Positions 1 through 5,336 of a stretch of DNA of 5,336 nt are shown here, piece after piece. The notes under the pieces were generated by a model. That model did not search any database. It had not been told where the DNA came from and saw only the letters and a program-made list of their open reading frames with translations. Source of the stretch: Balneolales bacterium (GTDB lineage Bacteria; Bacteroidota; Rhodothermia; Balneolales; HLUCCA01). Every line of letters begins with the position of its first letter. Within the stretch, counting starts at the first letter, position 1. The translations under genes and the position numbers were made by a program. The DNA lies in assembly GCA_022565415.1 (NCBI GenBank), contig JAIUMT010000242.1, forward strand, positions 1-5,336. Reading direction: 5' to 3'.

Positions 1-287
1 ATTTCCATGTCAACATCAGTACGTACCAATAGGTCACGACTTAATCCGAATTGCTTCACTTCCGGCTGTGAGCCGAGGGCAGTGGTTAAAATAGAGCGAA
101 CTTCACCAACGGAAGCTGCTTCTTCGAATTCAACAACAACTTCAATTCCGCCGTTGAAATCGATACCGTACGACAATCCTTTTAGCAGAATAGCCGCAAT
201 AGACAATACCAAAAGTACCGAAGATATGATATAACCTATCTTCCGGTTACTGATGAATTGATAATTTGGGTCTTCAAATAGTCTCAT
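1..287 (-). CDS. secF: Protein translocase subunit SecF, N-terminal part (runs off the left edge)
   Basis: SecF pairs with SecD in the inner membrane and helps SecYEG/SecA complete protein export using the ion-motive force. Only the first 95 codons plus two bases are present. The protein starts MRLFEDPNYQF, has one hydrophobic segment at about residues 18-36 (the first of six expected), then the SecF hallmark YGIDFNGG at residues 40-47, where the periplasmic P4-type domain begins. The Asp-Phe-x-Gly-Gly pattern and the position directly after secD make the assignment secure. The ATG at 287-285 is the natural start: the short basic stretch before the first membrane helix fits the family, and the gene begins 27 bases after the secD stop. 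No Shine-Dalgarno sequence precedes it; an A6 run sits just upstream. It is almost certainly co-transcribed with secD. The remaining two thirds or more of the gene lies outside the window. Confidence 0.95.
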   Translation of the reverse strand, partial: MRLFEDPNYQFISNRKIGYIISSVLLVLSIAAILLKGLSYGIDFNGGIEVVVEFEEAASVGEVRSILTTALGSQPEVKQFGLSRDLLVRTDVDME

Positions 288-314
288 GTTTTTTCAAAAA
301 AAAGGTTTGGGTTA
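288..314 (-). promoter_or_regulatory. secD-secF spacer with A-rich translation start region, no Shine-Dalgarno
   Basis: On the minus strand this spacer reads a T8 run (303-296), G, an A6 run (294-289), C and then the secF ATG. There is no GGAGG-like sequence. A-rich sequence just before the start codon is the usual initiation context in Bacteroidota-type bacteria, which make little use of Shine-Dalgarno pairing, so the A6 run probably marks the ribosome landing site. A 4-bp hairpin (GGTT/AACC) spans the secD stop codon ahead of the T8 run. It looks too weak to be a terminator between two genes that must be made together. Confidence 0.35.
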
Positions 315-2123
315 TTAACCGAAGTTTACTTTTCGGGTTTTGTCGCGGGTCATGTAATCAATGATGACTCGGGTGATGATAATCGCACTGAAAAGCGACG
401 ATACAATACCAGCCATTAGTGTTACAGCAAAACCTTTAATCGGTCCAACACCGAAGCTATAAAGGATGATGGCGACCAGGAATGTGGTGATGTTGGCATC
501 AAAAATCGCACTCATGGCGTTTGAGTAACCCCCATCAATTGAAGCAATTAAGCTCTTTCCTGCCCTTTGTTCTTCTCTGATACGGTCGAAGATCAGTACG
601 TTCGCATCTACCGCCATACCGATCGTTAATACAATACCGGCAATACCAGGTAATGTAAGTGTGGCTCCGAATGCAGCCAGAATACCAAGGATGAAGAAAA
701 TACTGGTGATCAGAGCAATATCAGCTACGAAACCACCGGCACGGTAGTAGAATATCATAAAGATCCCCACTACGATAAGTCCGAAAATGATGGCTCTTAA
801 TCCGGCGTCGATCGATGCCTGACCCAATGTCGGTCCAACTGTTCGTTCTTCAACAATGTCGAGCGGAGCTGGTAGTGCACCTGAGAGCAGGATGTTTACC
901 AAATCTTCCGCCTCGCGAACGCCGCCAAGTCCTGTAATGGACGAACGACCGTCGTTAATTCGGGTGATTACGTTCGGATAGGTGTACACGAGTCCGTCGA
1001 GTACAATCGCTACTGGACGACCAATATTGGCTCCGGTAATACGTGCCCATCGTGAGGCACCCTCCCGGTTCATGGTCATGGACACCTGAGGCTCGTTGGT
1101 CATTGGATCAAACGCCGGACGTGCTTCTGTAATCACTTCACCGGTGAGCTCTACATTTTTACGAACACCAATTAATGAAAAGAATTGTGTTCGGTCTTCT
1201 GCTGTAAACTCAGAACGTGATGTCCACATCAGTTCTACATCACGAGGTAGCAATCGTGTGATTTCTTCGCGATCTAGAAGGAAGTTAACTCGTGCAGTAT
1301 CTAATGATGAAGCACTTCCGAAAACAACACCTCTGCCTTGTGGAATCAGAACATCCATAAGTTCGTTGCTTTGCGTGGCAACACTGTCGCCTTCTGCAAT
1401 TTCCTCAACGGTGTAGAAATCAATGATTCGCTCCAGGGAGGTGAGTAATTCGTCTGGTTCGGCGGTTAGTCGGAATTCAAGTCGGGCGGTACCTCTTAGG
1501 AGGTTTCGAACCCGTTCTTCATCGTCGACACCCGGAAGCTCAACAACGATACGGTTAGCACCCTGACGCACAATCGACGGCTCGGTTACACCAAAACGGT
1601 CAATTCGATTCCGTACAATTTGAATGGCGCGGTCAACGGCAGCATTTCTTTGATTTTTTAGGTACTGAATTACCTCTGCGTTGCTAGATCGTCGCGTGAT
1701 GTTGTCGGAATCAGAGCGGAAGTAGCGACTTAATCTCGCCTCACTATCGCGTTGCTCAAATTCTCGAAGGAAATCATCAATTACATCAGTATTGTTTGCG
1801 TTTGATGTAACTGTTGCGGCACGAAGCATTTCTTCGAATTCATCATCAACGTAGTCACGTGCTAGTTCTCTCATCAGCTGAGGGGTAGCCAATTCGAGGG
1901 TTACGTGCATACCGCCTTGGAGGTCAAGGCCAAGAGTTAGGATTCGCTCACGCAAGTCCTGAATTTTTGCATTGTTTTCTGCCACGTAGGTTACCCGAGT
2001 TTCTTCGTCGAGGCTGTCTATGTGGCGCGTCTCGAGCCAGTACCTGAAGCTAAACGACAGATAATAGGCACAGAGAAGCACAAATATGGCTATAAAAGCT
2101 AATTTTGTTCCGTTTGGTTTCAT
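315..2123 (-). CDS. secD: Protein translocase subunit SecD, complete (602 aa)
   Basis: SecD is the larger subunit of the SecDF complex, which pulls exported chains out of SecYEG on the periplasmic side using the ion-motive force. Its 602 residues are close to the 615 of E. coli SecD. Visible order: N-terminal membrane helix at about residues 8-25; family motif LGLDLQGG at 64-71; large P1 periplasmic domain with the conserved RNRIDRFGVTEPSI block at 171-184 and VELPGV at 194-199; ITGLGG and LLSGALPAPL at 396-421; ERTVGPTLG at 426-434; then five membrane helices at about 443-460, 466-487, 491-513, 541-558 and 564-588. Asp506 in GMAVDANVLIFDRIREE matches the conserved membrane aspartate needed for ion coupling (E. 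coli Asp519, from memory). The ATG at 2123-2121 is the only plausible start, because an in-frame TAA lies six bases upstream at 2132-2130. No Shine-Dalgarno sequence is present. The gene is separate from secF, unlike the fused secDF common in Bacteroidota proper. Confidence 0.97.
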   Translation of the reverse strand: MKPNGTKLAFIAIFVLLCAYYLSFSFRYWLETRHIDSLDEETRVTYVAENNAKIQDLRERILTLGLDLQGGMHVTLELATPQLMRELARDYVDDEFEEMLRAATVTSNANNTDVIDDFLREFEQRDSEARLSRYFRSDSDNITRRSSNAEVIQYLKNQRNAAVDRAIQIVRNRIDRFGVTEPSIVRQGANRIVVELPGVDDEERVRNLLRGTARLEFRLTAEPDELLTSLERIIDFYTVEEIAEGDSVATQSNELMDVLIPQGRGVVFGSASSLDTARVNFLLDREEITRLLPRDVELMWTSRSEFTAEDRTQFFSLIGVRKNVELTGEVITEARPAFDPMTNEPQVSMTMNREGASRWARITGANIGRPVAIVLDGLVYTYPNVITRINDGRSSITGLGGVREAEDLVNILLSGALPAPLDIVEERTVGPTLGQASIDAGLRAIIFGLIVVGIFMIFYYRAGGFVADIALITSIFFILGILAAFGATLTLPGIAGIVLTIGMAVDANVLIFDRIREEQRAGKSLIASIDGGYSNAMSAIFDANITTFLVAIILYSFGVGPIKGFAVTLMAGIVSSLFSAIIITRVIIDYMTRDKTRKVNFG

Positions 2124-2215
2124 AACAGATTAGTTGTTAGTGCTGTTTTGTTTGGATTGTTTATTCGATCTGAAAAATGATCTTGCGGCAGGCAATGTTT
2201 ATCGCAGGTGTATGG

Positions 2216-2240
2216 CTTTGCTTGTTTTGAATTCGCAAAG
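2216..2240 (-). repeat. Short inverted repeat in the secD leader
   Basis: CTTTGC (2240-2235 read on the minus strand) and GCAAAG (2221-2216) form a perfect 6-bp inverted repeat around a 13-base AT-rich loop. The first arm overlaps the last bases of the candidate -7 box, so as DNA it could be an operator and as RNA a weak hairpin near the start of the transcript. No T run follows, so it is not a terminator. A 6-bp repeat can easily arise by chance. Confidence 0.3.
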
Positions 2241-2264
2241 ATAGCGTGCTGACTACCACATTAA
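2236..2264 (-). promoter_or_regulatory. Candidate Bacteroidota-type promoter for secD-secF
   Basis: TATCTTTG at 2243-2236 (minus strand) matches the -7 consensus TAnnTTTG recognised by the housekeeping sigma factor of Bacteroidota and relatives. A partial -33 element, TTA within TTAATG (2264-2259), lies 18 bases upstream of it, within the accepted spacing; the consensus there is TTG, so this half is imperfect. Transcription would start about 7 bases downstream and give a secD leader of roughly 105-110 bases. This would let secDF be transcribed independently of uvrA and the 182-aa gene. An 8-base match with two free positions can occur by chance, so the call is tentative. Confidence 0.35.
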
Positions 2265-2288
2265 TGAGAGAAGAGGGGCTGAAATATA

Positions 2289-2837
2289 CTACGGAGCATT
2301 TCTGAAAATGCTGAAGTATAACGACTTATAGAAAGGGGTGAATCGATTTTCGGTATCTGCAATAACAGATGGCAACATCTTTATTGCCATTTTAATTACT
2401 GGTGTTTTTCCGCTGAACCAGTTTTTCGATTGGGTATCGTACGGATTCGAAGCAACCGACCGTGTTCGTTCAATTTGAGCACCACTGCTCATTCCGGAAG
2501 ACTGATTGTGCAGATTCCACTGAACTAGTAAAACTTGTCTTACGTCATCTTGGTTTGAGTCTGCATCGGATGGAATGGAAAATAAATCCGGATGCTGCAC
2601 CATGATTTCAGATGCCTGCGCAATTACTTCCTGAAATCCGGCACTTTGACGATCAATCGATCGGATTTTGTGGAGCGCAAGGTCAGATTGTTGGTCATTT
2701 GCGAAACTCAACAACCATTCGGTTAGAGCATCATTCTGTTGGGCAGCCTGATTTTGGCCCGTAAAATGAGCGACTAAACCCGCGAACAGGAATAGTAAGG
2801 TAGCCCAGGTAAATGTGTTTTTCCGAAATTGTTGCAT
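2289..2837 (-). CDS. Secretory protein of unknown family upstream of secD; candidate secretion-monitor arrest peptide
   Basis: I do not recognise a family for these 182 residues. The N-terminus (MQQFRKNTF) is basic and is followed by a hydrophobic stretch at about residues 9-25, typical of a Sec signal peptide or single membrane anchor; there is no lipobox and no cysteine anywhere. The middle is Gln-rich, polar and without a visible fold motif. The last 17 residues (166-182) are aromatic and hydrophobic and end Arg179-Asn-Ala-Pro182, directly followed by TAG. Phe166 is 16 residues before the final Pro, the same spacing as Phe150 to Pro166 in the SecM arrest sequence, and Arg is in the matching place three residues before Pro. 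SecM's Trp-Ile pair is not conserved. Position before secD, size and export signal parallel SecM, VemP and the Apd arrest peptides. The ATG at 2837 follows the uvrA stop by 45 bases, and no better in-frame start exists. The gene is real by context; the arrest function is inference. It could instead be an unrelated envelope protein. Confidence 0.75.
   Translation of the reverse strand: MQQFRKNTFTWATLLFLFAGLVAHFTGQNQAAQQNDALTEWLLSFANDQQSDLALHKIRSIDRQSAGFQEVIAQASEIMVQHPDLFSIPSDADSNQDDVRQVLLVQWNLHNQSSGMSSGAQIERTRSVASNPYDTQSKNWFSGKTPVIKMAIKMLPSVIADTENRFTPFYKSLYFSIFRNAP
2295..2312 (-). other. Perfect 7-bp hairpin over the last codons of the 182-aa gene
   Basis: On the minus strand AGCATTT (2312-2306), loop TCAG, AAATGCT (2301-2295) form a perfect stem-loop. 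It covers the codons for Ser176 to Ala181, that is, the Arg-Asn-Ala part of the proposed arrest motif, and ends one codon plus the stop before the gene's end. The stem is AT-rich and is not followed by a T run, so it is not a convincing terminator. It may be a by-product of codon choice, or an RNA element affected by a ribosome halted at the end of the gene. Confidence 0.35.
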
Positions 2838-2882
2838 CCGCTTAATATATGCACCACAATGCGGAAATAAAACATGTTTGAC
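2838..2882 (-). other. uvrA to 182-aa gene spacer
   Basis: This 45-base spacer contains no recognisable Shine-Dalgarno sequence, terminator or clear TAnnTTTG promoter box. It carries a 10-base palindrome AAACATGTTT (2870-2879) and a small GC-clamped repeat CCGC/GCGG at its two ends (2838-2864), both weak. The short distance and absence of a terminator suggest that the 182-aa gene can be transcribed from the uvrA promoter. Confidence 0.3.
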
Positions 2883-5336
2883 TCATTTTTCGGCCGGGAC
2901 ATTATGCGATCGGTCAAGCTCTTCTTTTAGAAAACGCCCCGTCTCTGAACCGGATACAGTTGCGATGTGCTCTGGGGTGCCTGTTGCAAGTATTTGTCCG
3001 CCAGCATGGCCACCCTCCGGTCCAACATCCACAATCCAGTCAGATGCTTTAATTAAGTCCATGTTATGCTCGATGACGATAACGGTGTTGCCTTTATCAA
3101 CCAGCTTCTGAATTACATCTACCAGCATTTTGACGTCCTGGAAGTGTAGTCCCGTGGTGGGTTCATCCATAATATATATGGTGTCGCCGGTGCCGATTTT
3201 GGATAATTCGCGGGCCAACTTGATACGCTGAGCTTCTCCGCCCGAAAGTGTGGTGCTCGACTGACCAATTGTGAGGTAGCCTAGTCCGACCGAGTCCAGG
3301 GTTTCAACAACGCGTCGAATTCGGGGGACATTTTCAAAGAATGATACAGCCTCATGAACCGGCATATTCAGAACATCCGAAATATTCTTGCCGTGATAAA
3401 AAATCTCGAGCGTTTCGCGGTTGTATCGCTTTCCGTTGCAGGTTTCGCAGTTCACATAAACATCGGGCAGGAAATTCATTTCGATCTTACGCATTCCGTC
3501 GCCTTTGCAGGTCTCACAGCGTCCGCCTTTCACGTTGAAACTGAACCTTCCCTGACCATAACCCCGAATTTTGGCCTCCGGCATATCGGCGAACAGGGAT
3601 CGGATGTAGTCGAAAACTTTGGTGTAGGTTCCGGGATTCGACCGTGGCGTGCGACCGATTGGACTTTGATCGATTGAAATCACTTTATCGATGTGATCGA
3701 GTCCTTCAATTTCGTCGTAGGGCAGGGGCACCACTTTGGATTTGTAAAAATGCGACGAAAGGATGGGTGTGAGGGTGTGATTAATCAGCGAACTCTTGCC
3801 ACTTCCGCTCACGCCGGTTATGCAGATGAAGCTACCCAGAGGGAGTTCCAGATCGACATGTTTGAGGTTGTGTCCGCGGGCACCGAGCAGGCGCAACTGC
3901 TTGCCATTGCCACTGCGCCTCGATTCTGGAACCGGAACTGCTAACGAGTAATTGAGATATTGGGTGGTAATAGCAGTCGGATCCAGATTTTCCGGCGTTC
4001 CCGCCGTTACGATTTTGCCGCCATTTACGCCAGCGCCCGGACCCATATCTACCACAAAATCGGCGGCCTCGATGGTTTCCCGATCGTGCTCGACCACAAT
4101 TACGCTGTTACCAAGGTCACGCAGGGTTTGCAAAGATCGAATCAGCTTGATATTGTCGCGCTGATGAAGTCCGATGCTGGGCTCATCCAGGATATAAAGA
4201 ACGCCCACGAGTTGGGTTCCGATTTGAGTGGCGAGTCGAATTCGTTGTGCTTCTCCGCCGCTGAGTGTTTGCGATTCGCGGTCGAGACTCAGGTAGTTGA
4301 GGCCGACATTGATCAAAAATTCGAGTCGGTCGCGGATTTCTTTAAGCACCTGACCACCAATTCGCTTCTGCCGTTCGTTTAGGTCGAGTTCATTTAATGA
4401 ATCCCGAAGATCAACGATGTCCTTTTTAACCAAATCGGCAATCGTGAACGGACCTACTTTGTATGACAGAGCCTCCCGGTTGAGGCGACCTCCGTTACAA
4501 CTTTTGCAATCGGTTCTACCCATAAAACCCTTAGCCTTATCGCGCTGACCAACCGATTTACTTTCTTCGTACTGATTTCGGATGGTGCTAACGAGTCCGT
4601 CGAAGGTCTGTTTGTAGGTTACGGTGCTGCTTTTCAGATCGTATTGAATATCGTATTTCGTGTTGCCACTGCCGTGGAGCAAGGTGTCCATCAGCTCGGC
4701 TGAAAACGCGCTTACAGGTGTGTCGAAATCGGCGCCATGGACCTCTAAAATGGATTCAATCTGCTTGAATATGAATATTCCGCGGGGTTTGCCAAGGAAT
4801 CGAATTGCGCCCTCGTTTATCGACTGACGATGATTTGGGAACAGCAAATTCGGATCTACATCGTAGGAATATCCCAGTCCGCCGCAGGTTTTGCAGGCTC
4901 CGTAGGGTGAGTTGAAGGAGAATAAATTCGGAGCAGGGTCGTCGTAGGCAACGCCCGATTCCGGATCGAAAAGTTTCTGGGAGAATAGCACGTCGTCTCC
5001 GGTGTTACCCTTCGTTGGAATGCTTCCTTCGTAATCAGAAACTCCATCAGGAATGTGAATAATCACCGTGCCATCGGCCATTTCCAATGCGGTATGCACG
5101 CTTTTTTCGATTCGATTGCGTGAATTATCGCTGATGACGAACCGATCGACAACCACCTCAATATTATGCGTTTTGTATCGATCGACCTGTAAACCCTTTT
5201 CTAATTCGAGATATTCGCCGTTTACGCGCACCCGAATAAAGCCCTGTTTCATGGTTTGGTCGAACAGCTCCCGGTAATGCCCCTTTCGTCCGCGCACAAC
5301 CGGAGCCAAACAGTAGGCTTTGGTGCCTTCTGGCAG
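2883..5336 (-). CDS. uvrA: Excinuclease ABC subunit UvrA, missing its N-terminus (817 aa present, runs off the right edge)
   Basis: UvrA is the dimeric ATPase that finds bulky DNA damage and loads UvrB in nucleotide excision repair. By comparison with the 940-residue E. coli protein, about 130 N-terminal residues, including the first Walker A, lie beyond the window. Numbering from the codon at 5336: LAPVVRGRKG at 10-19 leads into the UvrB-binding domain; CKTC (148, 151) and CKSC (277, 280) are zinc ligands of the insertion region; signature I LSGGEAQRIRLA at 358-369; Walker B I ILDEPSIGLHQRD at 382-394; second Walker A GVSGSGKSSL at 508-517; C-terminal zinc finger Cys607, 610, 630 and 633 (CxxC-x19-CxxC), which contacts DNA; signature II TLSGGEAQRIKLA at 696-708; Walker B II IMDEPTTGLHFQD at 722-734; H-loop histidines in VVEHD and VIEHN. 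The stop is TGA at 2885-2883. The first CxxC of the usual four-cysteine insertion-domain finger is replaced by Asp124 and Ser127. The reading frame is intact throughout. Codons run to the edge in frame, so the TTG at 5309 is an internal Leu, not a start. Confidence 0.98.
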   Translation of the reverse strand: MPEGTKAYCLAPVVRGRKGHYRELFDQTMKQGFIRVRVNGEYLELEKGLQVDRYKTHNIEVVVDRFVISDNSRNRIEKSVHTALEMADGTVIIHIPDGVSDYEGSIPTKGNTGDDVLFSQKLFDPESGVAYDDPAPNLFSFNSPYGACKTCGGLGYSYDVDPNLLFPNHRQSINEGAIRFLGKPRGIFIFKQIESILEVHGADFDTPVSAFSAELMDTLLHGSGNTKYDIQYDLKSSTVTYKQTFDGLVSTIRNQYEESKSVGQRDKAKGFMGRTDCKSCNGGRLNREALSYKVGPFTIADLVKKDIVDLRDSLNELDLNERQKRIGGQVLKEIRDRLEFLINVGLNYLSLDRESQTLSGGEAQRIRLATQIGTQLVGVLYILDEPSIGLHQRDNIKLIRSLQTLRDLGNSVIVVEHDRETIEAADFVVDMGPGAGVNGGKIVTAGTPENLDPTAITTQYLNYSLAVPVPESRRSGNGKQLRLLGARGHNLKHVDLELPLGSFICITGVSGSGKSSLINHTLTPILSSHFYKSKVVPLPYDEIEGLDHIDKVISIDQSPIGRTPRSNPGTYTKVFDYIRSLFADMPEAKIRGYGQGRFSFNVKGGRCETCKGDGMRKIEMNFLPDVYVNCETCNGKRYNRETLEIFYHGKNISDVLNMPVHEAVSFFENVPRIRRVVETLDSVGLGYLTIGQSSTTLSGGEAQRIKLARELSKIGTGDTIYIMDEPTTGLHFQDVKMLVDVIQKLVDKGNTVIVIEHNMDLIKASDWIVDVGPEGGHAGGQILATGTPEHIATVSGSETGRFLKEELDRSHNVPAEK

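Larger units (their letters stand above)
2124..2288 (-). promoter_or_regulatory. 165-base leader/intergenic region upstream of secD
   Basis: This is the only sizeable non-coding stretch in the window. It separates the stop of the 182-aa gene from the secD start. Read on the minus strand it begins pyrimidine-rich (CCCCTCTTCTCTC), carries a candidate promoter in the middle, then a 6-bp inverted repeat, and ends AC-rich before the secD ATG. There is no strong GC-rich hairpin followed by a T run, so I see no intrinsic terminator, and read-through from the upstream gene into secD is plausible. The only mini-ORF is Met-Trp-stop at 2265-2257, which is negligible. If the upstream gene encodes an arrest peptide, this stretch should hold the RNA structure that couples stalling to secD expression. 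I could not identify a convincing long pairing with the secD start by eye. Confidence 0.5.

Noticed and set aside
7..234. Plus-strand ORF of 75 codons at the left end
   Set aside because: It lies antisense to the clearly conserved secF N-terminus; its product is Ser/Thr-rich and low-complexity, as expected of a reverse-frame shadow.
1096..1416. Plus-strand ORF of 106 codons inside secD
   Set aside because: It is fully antisense to the conserved SecD P1 domain and has no domain or initiation context of its own.
2257..2265. Met-Trp-stop mini-ORF in the secD leader as a leader peptide
   Set aside because: It has two codons, no initiation context and no accompanying attenuator structure.
2870..2879. 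Palindrome AAACATGTTT before the 182-aa gene as an operator
   Set aside because: It is only 10 bases and AT-rich, with no second copy in the window; it is expected by chance.
2838..2885. uvrA and the 182-aa gene are in the same frame, separated by one TGA and 15 sense codons, suggesting stop read-through or recoding
   Set aside because: UvrA ends normally with a TGRFLK-type tail followed by a short polar end, and the next gene starts with a good signal sequence at its own ATG. All four genes happen to share a frame, so this is chance.
2815..3111. Plus-strand ORF of 98 codons spanning the uvrA / 182-aa gene junction
   Set aside because: It overlaps the conserved UvrA C-terminus and the start of the 182-aa gene; the translation looks like antisense of ABC ATPase motifs.
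3341..4382. Several overlapping plus-strand ORFs (65-140 codons) across uvrA
   Set aside because: All are antisense to conserved UvrA ATPase and zinc-finger regions and overlap one another in different frames.
4856..5047. Minus-strand ORF of 63 codons within uvrA in another frame
   Set aside because: It sits inside the intact UvrA reading frame and has no recognisable features.
5307..5309. TTG as the start codon of uvrA
   Set aside because: The frame stays open to the window edge and the codons upstream of it continue UvrA-like sequence, so it is an internal leucine; the true start is outside the window.

Overview
The window holds four genes, all on the minus strand and read from the right edge to the left: the 3' part of uvrA, a 182-codon gene of unrecognised family, a complete secD, and the first 95 codons of secF. 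Base composition is moderate. Start codons lack GGAGG-type Shine-Dalgarno sequences and are preceded by A-rich or neutral sequence. A TATCTTTG box that fits the Bacteroidota-type -7 consensus TAnnTTTG lies upstream of secD. Together with the style of the UvrA and SecD proteins, this points to the FCB group. Because secD and secF are separate rather than fused, as is usual in Bacteroidota proper, I favour the Balneolota/Rhodothermota side. This placement is inference.

Layout (plus-strand coordinates): 1-287 secF N-terminus; 288-314 spacer; 315-2123 secD; 2124-2288 a 165-base leader/intergenic region with a candidate promoter and a short inverted repeat; 2289-2837 the small secretory-type protein; 2838-2882 a 45-base spacer; 2883-5336 uvrA, whose first ~130 codons lie beyond the window. 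No RNA genes, mobile elements or CRISPR arrays were seen.

SecD and SecF form the membrane complex that assists SecYEG/SecA protein export using the proton or sodium motive force. UvrA is the damage-recognition ATPase of nucleotide excision repair and is functionally unrelated, so it is probably only a positional neighbour.

The most interesting item is the 182-residue protein just upstream of secD. It has an N-terminal export signal or anchor, no recognisable domain and no cysteines. It ends in Arg-Asn-Ala-Pro directly before the stop codon, and a Phe lies exactly 16 residues before that Pro. This resembles the SecM arrest sequence (FxxxxWIxxxxGIRAGP) and the RAPP/RAPG-type arrest peptides found upstream of secDF in other phyla. 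VemP is another secreted arrest peptide, encoded upstream of secDF in Vibrio. I propose that it is a secretion-monitoring arrest peptide controlling secDF in this lineage. This rests on position, architecture and a short motif only, so it is a strong hypothesis and not a demonstrated function.
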